The translations under genes and the position numbers were made by a program. Below the pieces are notes generated by a model. It did not search any database, was not told the DNA's origin, and saw only the letters and a program-made list of their open reading frames with translations. DNA of 64,000 bases, taken from assembly GCF_016904885.1 (NCBI RefSeq), contig NZ_JADWYI010000001.1, positions 7,621,224 to 7,685,223 of the forward strand, read 5' to 3'. This DNA is from Archangium primigenium (GTDB taxonomy: Bacteria; Myxococcota; Myxococcia; Myxococcales; Myxococcaceae). Positions 26,439 through 35,603 of the stretch are shown here, piece by piece (position 1 is the stretch's first letter; each line of letters starts with the position of its first letter).

Positions 26439-26473
26439 CATTGTCTCCTGGTACACGTGCTCACCCGACAATG
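26439..26473. promoter_or_regulatory. inverted repeat in divergent promoter region
   Basis: CATTGTC and GACAATG, separated by 21 bp, in the 216-bp gap between the DHCR24-like gene and the divergent DUF2254 gene. The rest of the gap shows nothing else recognisable. Centre-to-centre spacing of about 28 bp does not match a whole number of helical turns well, so the functional meaning is weak. Confidence 0.25.
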
Positions 26474-26530
26474 GACACGAGGGCCCCGTGGCGCATCCCC
26501 GGAGGGCGCGGAGACCCCTAGGGTAGGCGG

Positions 26531-27889
26531 GTGAATCGGCTCCGCGACTTCTGGCTCTGGCTCAGCTCCACCCTGTGGTTCATCCCCGGCACGATGGTGG
26601 TCGTGTCCGTCCTGCTGGCCGTGGCGCTGACGGCGCTCGACGTCGTGATCGGCCACGACTGGACCGAGGACCATCCCCTGTTCTTCGGCGTGGGCGCGGA
26701 GGGCGCGCGCGGCATGCTCTCGGCCATCGCGGGCTCGATGATGACCGTGGCCAGCCTCACCTTCTCGCTCACCATCTCCACGCTCGCCACGGCGTCGTCG
26801 CAGTACACCTCGCGCCTCATCCGCAACTTCATGCGCGACCGGTACAACCAGTTCGTCCTGGGCTACTTCGTCGGGCTGTTCGCCTACTGCCTCGTCGTGC
26901 TGCGCACCATCCGCGGCGGCGACGAGGGCCGGGAGTTCATCCCCGCCATCGCGGTGATGGCGGGGCTGGTGCTCGCCCTGGTCAGCATCGGCGTGCTCAT
27001 CTTCTTCATCCACCACATCGCCTCCTCCATCCAGGCGGCGACCATCCTCGAGCGGGTGACCCACGAGACGCTCGCGGCCCTGGCCACGTGGTTTCCCCAG
27101 GAGATGGGTCAGCCCGCGCGCCCCGGCACGGAGATTCCCCAGAAGGCCGAGGCGCCGGGCACCGTCTGGCACGCCATCACCGCCGACCGCACGGGCTACG
27201 TGCGCAGCGTGGATGAACAGGCCTTGCTGGACCTCGCCACCCGGAACGACACGGTGGTGCGCATGGAGGTGGACGTCGGCGGGTTCGTCACCCGACACGG
27301 CGTGCTCTGCACCATCGCCCGGGTGAAGCCCCTGGACGAGGCCTTGCTGCGCGGCCTGCGCGGCGCCTTCGGCGTGGGCGGCTCGCGCACGGTGCAGCAG
27401 GACCCCGCGTTCGGGGTGCGGCAACTCGTGGACATCGGACTCAAGGCGTTGTCGGCCGGGGTGAACGACACCACCACGGGGGTCATGTGCGTGGACTACC
27501 TCGGGGCGGTCCTCGAGTGCATCACCCGACGGAACATTCCGGAGCAGCTGCGCGCCCAGGATGGCACCCTGCGGGTCATCGCGAAGGGCCGCTCGTTCGA
27601 GGGGCTCGTGGGCCTGTGCTTCGATCAGATCCGCCTGTGCGCCGGGGAGAACGTGGCCGTGCAGGTGTCCCTGCTGCGCGCCTTCACCCACGCCGCGCGG
27701 CAGACCGGTGACCCCGCGCGGCGCCGGGTGCTGCTCGGACAGGCCCAGCGCGTGGCGGAGGTGGCCGACCGCACGCTCCCGTTCGACCACGACCGGGCCC
27801 AGGTCCGAGCGGCCCTCGAGCCGTGTCTGGCCCAGCTCGATCTGCCGGGCGCGCCCAGGGCCGAGGCGCTGCTGCCGCCCCGGCCCTGA
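26531..27889 (+). CDS. DUF2254 membrane protein
   Basis: 452 residues from a GTG start. Four hydrophobic helices occupy about 1-175 (WFIPGTMVVVSVLLAVALTAL; AIAGSMMTVASLTFSLTIS; FVLGYFVGLFAYCLVVL; AIAVMAGLVLALVSIGVLIFFI). The family motif is VASLTFSLTISTLATASSQYTSRLIRNFMRD, followed by IHHIASSIQ. The soluble C-terminal part has FGVRQLVDIGLKALSAGVNDTTT, the second DUF2254 block. Function is unknown for the family. It converges with the GH81 gene, 13 bp apart. Confidence 0.92.
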   Translation: MNRLRDFWLWLSSTLWFIPGTMVVVSVLLAVALTALDVVIGHDWTEDHPLFFGVGAEGARGMLSAIAGSMMTVASLTFSLTISTLATASSQYTSRLIRNFMRDRYNQFVLGYFVGLFAYCLVVLRTIRGGDEGREFIPAIAVMAGLVLALVSIGVLIFFIHHIASSIQAATILERVTHETLAALATWFPQEMGQPARPGTEIPQKAEAPGTVWHAITADRTGYVRSVDEQALLDLATRNDTVVRMEVDVGGFVTRHGVLCTIARVKPLDEALLRGLRGAFGVGGSRTVQQDPAFGVRQLVDIGLKALSAGVNDTTTGVMCVDYLGAVLECITRRNIPEQLRAQDGTLRVIAKGRSFEGLVGLCFDQIRLCAGENVAVQVSLLRAFTHAARQTGDPARRRVLLGQAQRVAEVADRTLPFDHDRAQVRAALEPCLAQLDLPGAPRAEALLPPRP

Positions 27890-27902
27890 GTCCCCGGGAG
27901 GC

Positions 27903-30900
27903 TCAGTTGTTGCGCAGGGGGTCCACGCGCACCAGGGCGCGGGCCGGCACGGACGCGCTGCCCGTGGTGCCCGAGGCGTTCTTGAAGGTCACCGTCACGG
28001 CGCTCGCGGTGGGGTTCCACACCAGGGCGGAGTACGTGCCGCCCTTCTTGTACACCGAGGCGCTCGCCCCGCCCGTGGCCCAGACATCCGCGGAGCGCTG
28101 GCCCAGGCTCGCCAGGTTGTGGACGAACCAGTAGGTGTTGAACAGCTCGTTCTTCTGCACCGGGGTGGCGTTCCACTTGGCCAGCACCGCCTGGGGATCG
28201 CTCAGGGACTGGAGGGGCCACACCACGTGCTGCCACGAGGTCTCCGGCCCGCCGTTGTCGGTGACGAAGCCGTTGTAGAGGCTCGCCGCCCGGGCGGGGT
28301 TGAAGCCGTAGCTGGTGAGGTACTCGGAGGTCGGCAGCCAGTGGATGCCGTAGATGTGCACCGGCGCGCCGCTGAAGAAGGTGCCGTAGAAGTTCGACGA
28401 GCCGTACACCTGGCCCACCGTCTTGTGCGTCCACTGGGGCACCCAGTTGTCCCCGTCGTAGTTGAACCAGTACTGCTCCACCGCCTTGAGCTCCGTGGTG
28501 AAGCCGTAGATGCCCGCGTCCCGGTAGGCCGTGTTCCCGGTGAGCACGCCCCACAGGTACTGGCCCACCCAGCCGAAGAGCGCCTCGCCCGCGGCCTCCT
28601 GGTTGTTGCCGTTGGCGTTGTCCGCGTAGCCGCCGGCCCAGGAGTGGCCCTCGTAGGGGTCGAAGTTGCGGAAGAACGGGTAGAGCGCATCCGTGCGGGA
28701 CGGGTTGGCGTAGTCCCGGATGAGGTGCTCCACCATGGCGCCGTACTGCGAGCGGAAGTTCGCGTCGTACGTGGCGAGCACCGCCGAGGCGAAGACGAAG
28801 TAGCCGTAGGTGAAGTGGTGGTCCGTGATGCCGGTGTTCGCCCCGAACTCGCTCACGCGGTAGTACAGGGTTCCCCAGTCCGGGTTGTAATAGAAGAAGT
28901 AATCCGGCTCGCCCGACGTGTGGGTGTACCAGTTCGTCAGGATGGTGCGCATGCGCGACAGGAACAGCTCGCGGTAGGTCGTGTCGCCAATCTTGTCCGC
29001 CGTCAGCGCGCCCATGGCCAGGGGATGCAAGGACTTGCCCTGCCAGTAGGCATCCGCCCCCATCAGGTTGGCCGACGTCTCGCGCTCCAGCGTCACCAGG
29101 TACTGGCTGAGCAGGGCCCGGGAGTACTCGGGGTTGGTCGGCTCGGGGAACTGGGGGACGATGCCCTGGAAGCGCTGGGTGGTCACGAAGGTGTTGCCCT
29201 CGCGCACCTTGAGCGTGCCGCGCACCGAGGGGTACGTCAGCGCGGTGAGCGGCGACAGCGTGCTCTTCCACTGGTGGGGAAAGAGCGCCGCCAGCGTCTG
29301 GTCCGAGAAGCCCGTGCGCTTGAGCTGGGTGGTGAGGGTGAAGGTGGTGGTGACCAGGGCGGTGGCCGGGTCGAAGACGTACCCCACGCGCGAGCCCGTC
29401 ACGAAGGCATACGCGTGCTGGTGGAAGAAGCCCAGGTCGCCCGCCGCGGGCAGGGCCGCCACGGACAGATAGCCCTGGCCCCCGCCGAGCTGGATCTTCA
29501 ACTTCGGGCCCACCTTCTTGAACACCGTGCCCGCGGGCGCGAAGAGCCCGTAGAAGCGCGTCTGGAGCGTCCCGCCGCCATCCGGCGTCACCACCTTCAC
29601 GCCCACCCGATCGGTCGTCACCGTGGCGCCGTCCGTCGTGAGCAGGGCCGTGCCCCGGTCATCGAAGAGCTGGGTGATGCGCGCGGAGTAGAGCTCCACG
29701 GAGGTCGGGTCGCTGAACTGGGTGAAGAGGTAGGGCGAGCCCTTGACGAACGTCACCTTGAACTTGTCGGTGGCGTCGTCGCTGAGCACCGAGTCCACCG
29801 ACCAGTCCCCGTAGCCCGTCACCCGGTTGGCCATCTTCGAGGTGTCGATGGCGTTGGACATGAGGAACAGGTCCGGCTCGCCGTCCGCGTTCACCGCGGA
29901 CCGGTCCCCGTTGATCCACCCCGTGCCCGGGCTCTGGATGGCCAGGCCCTGGCTGGTGAAGCGGGACTTGAGCGGCAGGGTGATGAGGGCATCGCCCAGG
30001 GGCTTGATGAACAACGACTGCCACCAGTCATTGGAGGGCAGCGGCGCCTTCACCGAATCGGCCCGGTACGTCGGGTAGCGCGGCTGCGGCATCTTGTAGT
30101 CGTTGGTCAGGTAGCCGCCCTGCCCCACCTGCACCGTGGAGGGCGTGGGCAGGGCGGGAATCGTGTAGGTGGGTTTCGGGTGGCCCGTGACGTAGTCGTA
30201 GACCTCGAACTCGAACAGCGAATACCCGAAGCCCGAGGCCCGGCCATACCCCTGCATCCGCACGTACCGGCCCGAGGTGTACAGGGGGATGTCCTGCTTG
30301 CCCCCCGCGCCCCGGAGCTCCCGGTAGACCGGCGTCCATTGCGTGCCATTGGTGGACACCTGGAGGTCGAAGACCCGCCCCGCCGCCGCCTCCCAATTCA
30401 AGACCACCCGGCCGAGGGTCCGCGTGCTGCCCAGATCCACGCTCAGCCATTCATTGTCCGTGGGCGCCGAGGACCAGCGAGTCGCGCCATTGCCATCCAC
30501 CGCGTTGCCCGCGCCCAGGGCCCCCTCCAGGGACGAGGCGCTGGCGGGCCGGTTCAGCGCCACGTTGGGGCCGTACTGCAACGGCGGTGTGTTCACGCCT
30601 CCCGTGCCGTACACCTCCAGCTCCAGGATGGAATAGCCATAGGCACTCAGGGCGCGCTGGGTGCCGTACACCCGCACGTAGCGGCCCGTGCCCGCCACCG
30701 TGAGGTCGTCCACCCCGCCATCCCCCGCCGTCGTGGAAGAGAGGTCCGTCCAATCCAGCTCGTTCTGGGAGACCTGGACCTTGTAGGCCTTGGCGTAGGC
30801 GCCCTCCCACTGAATCTTGACGCGATCGATCTGCGCCGAGGCGCCCAGGTCCACGTAGAGCCACTGCGGATCGACGCCCCAGGCGCTCGCCCACCGCGCC

Positions 30901-31097
30901 CCCGTGGTGCCATCCACCGCCAGTTCCGCCGCGTTGTTGCCCTCCGACGAGGAGGCATACGCGGGCCGCTTCAAAGACAACAACGAGGAGGCCGCCTGGG
31001 CGCTCCAGCCGATGAAGGCAGACAGGAGGGGCAGCACATACGCCGCCCTCCTGAATGCCCGCGACGTCTGGCGCGAGCGGGGGTGGATCGAGGACAT
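27903..31097 (-). CDS. GH81 endo-beta-1,3-glucanase with two F5/8-type modules
   Basis: 1064 residues from the ATG at 31097, with GGAG at 7 nt. A signal peptide (AAYVLPLLSAFIGWSAQA) leads into two discoidin/CBM32-like domains (about 38-165 and 175-310), each with the LNRPA-x-ASS-x-E-GN-A-AVDG-x-x-x-RW start. The GH81 catalytic region follows: NDWWQSLF near 335, the DHHFTYGYFVFASA motif with its acidic residue, and EAAGEALFGWVGQYLW carrying the catalytic Glu. GH81 enzymes are inverting endo-beta-1,3-glucanases. A secreted enzyme with sugar-binding modules fits lysis of fungal walls or use of laminarin-type glucan. Confidence 0.93.
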   Translation of the reverse strand: MSSIHPRSRQTSRAFRRAAYVLPLLSAFIGWSAQAASSLLSLKRPAYASSSEGNNAAELAVDGTTGARWASAWGVDPQWLYVDLGASAQIDRVKIQWEGAYAKAYKVQVSQNELDWTDLSSTTAGDGGVDDLTVAGTGRYVRVYGTQRALSAYGYSILELEVYGTGGVNTPPLQYGPNVALNRPASASSLEGALGAGNAVDGNGATRWSSAPTDNEWLSVDLGSTRTLGRVVLNWEAAAGRVFDLQVSTNGTQWTPVYRELRGAGGKQDIPLYTSGRYVRMQGYGRASGFGYSLFEFEVYDYVTGHPKPTYTIPALPTPSTVQVGQGGYLTNDYKMPQPRYPTYRADSVKAPLPSNDWWQSLFIKPLGDALITLPLKSRFTSQGLAIQSPGTGWINGDRSAVNADGEPDLFLMSNAIDTSKMANRVTGYGDWSVDSVLSDDATDKFKVTFVKGSPYLFTQFSDPTSVELYSARITQLFDDRGTALLTTDGATVTTDRVGVKVVTPDGGGTLQTRFYGLFAPAGTVFKKVGPKLKIQLGGGQGYLSVAALPAAGDLGFFHQHAYAFVTGSRVGYVFDPATALVTTTFTLTTQLKRTGFSDQTLAALFPHQWKSTLSPLTALTYPSVRGTLKVREGNTFVTTQRFQGIVPQFPEPTNPEYSRALLSQYLVTLERETSANLMGADAYWQGKSLHPLAMGALTADKIGDTTYRELFLSRMRTILTNWYTHTSGEPDYFFYYNPDWGTLYYRVSEFGANTGITDHHFTYGYFVFASAVLATYDANFRSQYGAMVEHLIRDYANPSRTDALYPFFRNFDPYEGHSWAGGYADNANGNNQEAAGEALFGWVGQYLWGVLTGNTAYRDAGIYGFTTELKAVEQYWFNYDGDNWVPQWTHKTVGQVYGSSNFYGTFFSGAPVHIYGIHWLPTSEYLTSYGFNPARAASLYNGFVTDNGGPETSWQHVVWPLQSLSDPQAVLAKWNATPVQKNELFNTYWFVHNLASLGQRSADVWATGGASASVYKKGGTYSALVWNPTASAVTVTFKNASGTTGSASVPARALVRVDPLRNN

Positions 31098-31147
31098 GCT
31101 CAATCTCCGGGCACGGGGTATGGGTTTCGCCCGACCCTAGGAGCTGA

Positions 31148-31161
31148 TTGATTTTAATCAA
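31148..31161. promoter_or_regulatory. A/T-rich palindrome upstream of GH81 gene
   Basis: TTGATT-TT-AATCAA, a perfect 6+6 bp inverted repeat 51 bp upstream of the GH81 ATG, in a local A/T-rich island. The stretch is otherwise without genes. It is a reasonable operator or activator site for the glucanase gene, or for the divergent AlkC-like gene that begins 122 bp away. No cognate regulator is adjacent. Confidence 0.4.
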
Positions 31162-31282
31162 GGATATTCAGTCATCCCGTCAATTCATTGAAGGACTGAA
31201 AATAGGGGCCCCTTGGGTTTCACCGCCGCCGCGACATGGCCGTGGGAGGATGAGAGATGCAGGCCCACCTGCCCGCCCGTCC

Positions 31283-32389
31283 ATGACCGCTCCCGCCCCT
31301 CCGCCCGCCCCCGCCCTCAAGGACATCTTCGACCTCGCGCGGCTCCGGCACATCGCCGCGCAGACGGCCGCCGTCCATCCGTCCTTCGACGCCCGACGGT
31401 TCCTGAAGGAGGCCTCACGCGAGTTGGAGGCGCTGTCGCTCATGCAGCGGCTGCGGCGGGTGACGGAGACGCTCCACGCCACCCTGCCCGAGGACTTCCC
31501 CACGGCGGTGGACATCCTGCGGCGGCTCGCGCCCCGGCTGGAGCACCGGTTCGTGACCCTGGTGCTGCCCGACTACGTGGCCCTGTATGGCGAGCGGCAC
31601 TTCGAGCTGTCCCTGGAGGCCCTGCGGTTCTTCACCCCGTTCGGCTCGTCGGAGTTCGGGGTGCGGCCCTTCCTCCAGAAGGATCTCGCGCGCACCCTGC
31701 GGGTGATGGAGCAGTGGTCGAGGGATCCGGATGACCACGTGCGGCGCCTGGCCAGCGAGGGCTGCCGACCCCTGCTGCCCTGGGCCACCCGCATCGACGC
31801 CCTGCGCGCCGACCCCTCCCGGGCCCTCCCCATCCTGGAGAACCTGCGGGCCGACCCCAGCCCGTATGTCCGCAAGTCCGTGGCCAACCACCTCAACGAC
31901 ATCACCAAGGTGGACCCTGGCTGGGTGCTCGACCGGCTCGGGCAATGGCCGCTCGAGCAGCCCGCCACCGCCTGGATCGCCCGCCATGCCCTGCGCAACC
32001 TCGTCAAGAAGGGGGATGCGCGCGCCCTGGCGCTCCTGGGCGCGGGCGCCCGGGCTCAGGTGCGCCTCCAGGGGCTGACGGTCTCGCCCCGCACGCTCCG
32101 GCGGGGCGATCAGCTCACGCTGTCCGTCCGGCTGGAGTCGACCTCGGACACGCCCCAGCGCCTGGTGGTGGACTACGCGGTGCACTACGTGAAGAAGTCC
32201 GGCACCACCTCGGCCAAGGTCTTCAAGTGGAAGACGCTGACGCTCGCCCCCGGGGCCGTGGAGTCCTTGAGCCGCCGGCAGCGCATCCGCGACTTCAGCA
32301 CCCGCACCCACTACGCGGGCCGACACGAGGTCGATCTGCTGGTCAATGGCGAGCGGCTCGCCCGGAGCTTCTTCGACCTGGAGGACTGA
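31283..32389 (+). CDS. AlkC-like DNA alkylation repair protein
   Basis: 368 residues from MTAPAPPPAP; the upstream open frame lacks coding character. HEAT-like helical repeats cover about 15-260, with the family core RRLASEGCRPLLPWA and VRKSVANHLNDITKVDP. The C-terminal 100 residues (LTVSPRTLRRGDQLTLSVRLES to LLVNGERLARSFFDL) look like an Ig-like beta-sandwich. An Ig-like extension distinguishes AlkC from AlkD. AlkC is a DNA glycosylase removing 3-methyladenine and similar positively charged lesions without base flipping. It is cytosolic and stands alone. Confidence 0.8.
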   Translation: MTAPAPPPAPALKDIFDLARLRHIAAQTAAVHPSFDARRFLKEASRELEALSLMQRLRRVTETLHATLPEDFPTAVDILRRLAPRLEHRFVTLVLPDYVALYGERHFELSLEALRFFTPFGSSEFGVRPFLQKDLARTLRVMEQWSRDPDDHVRRLASEGCRPLLPWATRIDALRADPSRALPILENLRADPSPYVRKSVANHLNDITKVDPGWVLDRLGQWPLEQPATAWIARHALRNLVKKGDARALALLGAGARAQVRLQGLTVSPRTLRRGDQLTLSVRLESTSDTPQRLVVDYAVHYVKKSGTTSAKVFKWKTLTLAPGAVESLSRRQRIRDFSTRTHYAGRHEVDLLVNGERLARSFFDLED

Positions 32390-32414
32390 CGCCGGACCCG
32401 CGGGGGCGCCCCGC

Positions 32415-33710
32415 TCAGTCGCGCGGGGGCGTGACACACGCGTTCACCAGCTCGCGCACCCTCGGGTCGTAGTGCACGCCCAGGTTCCCCGAGCTGATCA
32501 GGCTCTCGACCAGGAGCGCGCCCCGCAGGTCCACGTCCGGGCTCTGGCTCAAACGGGCCCGTGGCGCGAAGAACTGGCCCGCCAGGGCGTTGTCCGGCGG
32601 CAGCTCGCTGAAGTCCCCGCCCACGTAGACCCGCAGGCGCCAGGGCTCCGCGGGGTCCCCGAGGGCGAGCCGCTGGCGCGCGAGCAGCCCGCCCGTGATG
32701 AAGAGGTCCAGCTCCGCGCCCGCGTCCAGGGAGATCTCCAGACGGCCGACGTCCACGTCTCCCCCCACGAACAGCGCCGCCCGCCCGCGCACCTGGATGC
32801 GGGCCAGGCCCGTGCCCCGGATGGCCGCCAGGTAGAAGCGCCCACACGGCAGCTCCACCGTGGGCGCGTCCCCCGAGAAGTCCACGAGCGCCTCCGGAGA
32901 CAGGGGCGGCAGGGGATCCCGCAGGGCGTTGTGGTTGAGGCTCGCGTGGTTCGCCACGAGGTTTTCCACGTCGTCCACCTCGGCCAGGGCGGCACAGGCC
33001 CAGGACGGAGCGATCTGCGGCACCGGCCCCCGGTTCACCTGGAACGAGCCCCCATCCACGGCGAGCACCTTTCCAGAGGGCAGGTTCAGCGCTCCGCCCG
33101 CCGGGATGGACAGCGAGCGGAGGCGGACGTCCCCTCCGATATAGGCGGAGGCGCCCACCGTGACGTCGGAGGGCATCGAGGCCGAGGTCACCGAGCGCAA
33201 GAGGGAGCCCGCCGTCCGCAGCTCGCCATTCACGTCCAGGGAGCCCCCGAGCTCGATGCCATCGGTGCTCGCCACGGTCAGCGGTCCGGCGACGCTCATC
33301 CGGGCATTGATGAGGAGCTGGCGCGTCACGCGCACCGGGGCGCTCGTGCCACCCGTCTGGCCCAGGGTGTCGACGGTGAGGCGGGCGTTGGCCTCCAGGT
33401 CCAGGCAGGTGGACACGCCATGCTCGAAGGCGGCGAACGCCAGGCGCGCGCCGCAGATCTCCGAGGACCCCGCCGGGTCATTCAGCAGCCACAGCGGTCC
33501 AGGCCGCGCGCAGAAGTCGAGCCGGGCATTGCTCCCGCCCGCGTCCGGCACGCCACCCGCGTCCGGTGCCTCGCCCGCGTCCGGTGCCTCGCCCGCGTCC
33601 ACGAGGGAGCCCGCGTCCTTCTCCATCGGTCGCCAGGCGCCCACCGGATCCATCACGGAGCAGCCCCCCAGCACGAAGACAAGCAGCGGCACTCCAGGAA
33701 TCCAGCGCAT
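32415..33710 (-). CDS. lipoprotein with Asp-Ala-Gly linker and beta-solenoid-like domain
   Basis: 431 residues from MRWIPGVPLL; the ATG is preceded by GGAG 9 nt away. Lipoprotein signal with LGGC. The linker after it repeats APDAGE/VPDAGG. The body has the regular short-strand spacing of a beta-solenoid: SVAGPLTVASTDGIELGGSLDVNGELRTAGSLL, then SAYIGGDVRLRSLSIPAGGALNL. These match the DUF7305/choice-of-anchor style of myxobacterial surface proteins, but no exact family is claimed. It faces the envelope gene of the sigma cassette across a 154-bp divergent gap. Confidence 0.72.
   Translation of the reverse strand: MRWIPGVPLLVFVLGGCSVMDPVGAWRPMEKDAGSLVDAGEAPDAGEAPDAGGVPDAGGSNARLDFCARPGPLWLLNDPAGSSEICGARLAFAAFEHGVSTCLDLEANARLTVDTLGQTGGTSAPVRVTRQLLINARMSVAGPLTVASTDGIELGGSLDVNGELRTAGSLLRSVTSASMPSDVTVGASAYIGGDVRLRSLSIPAGGALNLPSGKVLAVDGGSFQVNRGPVPQIAPSWACAALAEVDDVENLVANHASLNHNALRDPLPPLSPEALVDFSGDAPTVELPCGRFYLAAIRGTGLARIQVRGRAALFVGGDVDVGRLEISLDAGAELDLFITGGLLARQRLALGDPAEPWRLRVYVGGDFSELPPDNALAGQFFAPRARLSQSPDVDLRGALLVESLISSGNLGVHYDPRVRELVNACVTPPRD
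33541..33594 (-). repeat. three 18-bp tandem repeats in lipoprotein linker
   Basis: Three 18-bp units (33541, 33559, 33577), the last two identical, encode the PDAG-type linker. The copy number can change by slippage, altering linker length between strains without breaking the frame. Confidence 0.75.
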
Positions 33711-33864
33711 GGGCAGAAGCTCCAATGAGGTCATTTGGGGCGACAGAGCCGCCAGGGGCCCGTTTCGGGTCATGGCACGAAAACCGCCCGGGCACGTGGC
33801 GGGGACTCCCGTCAGACCCGGATAGCCCGTGCTAGGGTCCGCCGCCAGCGTGAGCGCCCCCTGG

Positions 33865-34965
33865 ATGAGCATGTCCCGATTCCTCCTCGTCCTGTGTCTG
33901 TGGGGGGCCCCGCTCTCGGCCGTGGCGTCCGAGGGCGCCTGGACGGCCGTGCTGCGGGTCACCTCCCCGGAGGACGAGTCCCTGGCCAGCCGCGTGCGCG
34001 GCCAGCTCAGCGACCTGCCCGTGACCCTGCGCACCGAGTCGGCGCCGCCTCCGGGGGAGTCCGCGCCAGAGCAGTGGCGCGCGGCCCTGGAGTTGGCCCG
34101 GGCCCATTCCGCCCGGGTGGCCATCTGGTTCCAGATCACCGAGGGGGAGATCTCCGTGCATCTGGCGGATCCGACCTCCCAGCGCCTGCTCGTGCGGAGC
34201 ATTCCCGTGGAGACGCGGCGGGGACGCGCGGCCCGATCCGCCTCGGCCGAGGCCGCCGCCCTGGTCGTCCGCTCCGCGCTGAGCGCCCTGCTGGAGGGCA
34301 TCCCCGTGGGGGAGGCCGTCGTGGGCGGGTTCACCTGGCCCCTCCGGCGGCCGGAGGCGCTGGCCTCCCGCGTGCGCGCCGACACCGACGTCTTCGTCGA
34401 GCCCCCCGCGCCCCCCGTCTCCCCTCCCCCCCCGAGCGAGGGAACCTGGCGCCTGGGCCTGGGTTGGCTGGCCGCGGTGGACGGACACAGCCCGCCGGGC
34501 CAGCAGGGGTTGCAGGTGGGCGGCGCGTGGGAAGGCACCCGCTGGCGGGCCCGGGCCTGGGGCGTGGCGAGCCTCCCGGCCCGGCTCACCGACGCCTATA
34601 CCCAGGTGTCCCTGGCCCGCCACGCGGTGGGGGTGGGGCTGGACCTGACCGTGCACGCCACGGAGCGCTGGCGGCTGGGCGCGGGCCTGGGGGCGGGGGT
34701 GGCTGGCTTCCATCGCCGCACCGAGGTCCTGAACCCCGAGTTCGAGCCGACGCCGTCCCGGCTGACCCTGGCGCCCTTCGCGGGTCCGGAAGTGTCCGCG
34801 CGCTGGCGGGTGGGACGCGTGGGGCTGGAGGGCACCCTGGGGGCCGACGTGCTGGCGGGCGTGCCCACCCTTGTCTACCAGCAGCAGGGGGCATCGTTGG
34901 TGCGCAACCAACTGTGGGTGGTGCAGCCCCGCCTGGGGCTGGCGATCATTCTGGACGTGCGATGA
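33865..34965 (+). CDS. putative envelope protein of ECF sigma cassette
   Basis: 366 residues if started at MSMSRFLLV (a second ATG lies two codons in; neither has a clear ribosome site). A signal peptide (FLLVLCLWGAPLSAVA) precedes a region about 20-160 with helix-strand alternation, a Pro-rich hinge (PPAPPVSPPPPSEG, about 190-205), then a C-terminal 160 residues with alternating Gly/Trp/Leu strands like a small outer-membrane barrel. It overlaps the sigma gene as ATGA. It is probably the sensor or target of the cassette. Confidence 0.72.
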   Translation: MSMSRFLLVLCLWGAPLSAVASEGAWTAVLRVTSPEDESLASRVRGQLSDLPVTLRTESAPPPGESAPEQWRAALELARAHSARVAIWFQITEGEISVHLADPTSQRLLVRSIPVETRRGRAARSASAEAAALVVRSALSALLEGIPVGEAVVGGFTWPLRRPEALASRVRADTDVFVEPPAPPVSPPPPSEGTWRLGLGWLAAVDGHSPPGQQGLQVGGAWEGTRWRARAWGVASLPARLTDAYTQVSLARHAVGVGLDLTVHATERWRLGAGLGAGVAGFHRRTEVLNPEFEPTPSRLTLAPFAGPEVSARWRVGRVGLEGTLGADVLAGVPTLVYQQQGASLVRNQLWVVQPRLGLAIILDVR

Positions 34966-35603
34966 ATGTCACTGACCCGAAATCGCCCCGGCCTGCATCC
35001 CTGCCCAGGAATGAGGGAAGTCCACCGGGAGAACGCCTGTCACTCCCCACCGAAGATGGACGGATCGCGGCCATCCTCGCGGGGGATCGGCGCGCGGCCG
35101 AGTCGTTGTTGGCGGAGCTCTTGCCGCGTGTTCGCAATCTCGTGCGCTACCTGCGCCGGGGAGATCAGGACGTGGACGACATCGCCCAGGACGCCTTGAT
35201 GGCCATCTTGAGGGGCCTGCCCGGTTGGCGGGGCGAGGGCACCTTCAAGTCCTGGGTGGACCGGGTGGTGGCACACACGACCTTCGCCCACCTGCGCAAG
35301 GCCCGCGCGGCCCCGAGCCCGGTCGAGGAAGAAGACGACGACCTCGGGGAGTCGGTGCCCTCCACCGACGCCACCCCCGAGGCCTATGTCTTCCGCCGGG
35401 ACATGGTGCGACTGTTGGACGCCTTGTCGGACGAGCACCGGCAGGTGCTGGTGCTGCATCACGTGTTGGGCTTGAGCGTGCCGGAGATCACCGAGGAGCT
35501 CGGCATTCCGCTCGAAACGGTTCGCAGCCGGCTGCGCATCGGCCGGGCGAACCTCCGGGCCCTCTATGAAGGAACACCGGGCCGAGGAAAGGGCAGTCCA
35601 TGA
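34962..35603 (+). CDS. ECF-type RNA polymerase sigma factor
   Basis: 213 residues. Sigma region 2 lies at about 50-115 (RVRNLVRYLRRGDQDVDDIAQDALMAILRGLPGWRGEGTFKSWVDRVVAHTTFAHLRKAR), with the -10 recognition and core-binding helices. An acidic linker (VEEEDDDLGES) follows, then region 4 (LDALSDEHRQVLVLHHVLGLSVPEITEELGIPLETVRSRLRIGRANL) with the -35 helix-turn-helix. Both neighbours overlap it as ATGA, so the three proteins are made together. The cassette is likely autoregulated. Confidence 0.93.
   Translation: MNVTDPKSPRPASLPRNEGSPPGERLSLPTEDGRIAAILAGDRRAAESLLAELLPRVRNLVRYLRRGDQDVDDIAQDALMAILRGLPGWRGEGTFKSWVDRVVAHTTFAHLRKARAAPSPVEEEDDDLGESVPSTDATPEAYVFRRDMVRLLDALSDEHRQVLVLHHVLGLSVPEITEELGIPLETVRSRLRIGRANLRALYEGTPGRGKGSP

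Noticed and set aside
24935-27790. Minus-strand frame extending the DHCR24-like gene for about 490 codons upstream
   Set aside because: The extension lies opposite the DUF2254 gene, has no domain signature, and the ATG at 26314 has a good ribosome site.
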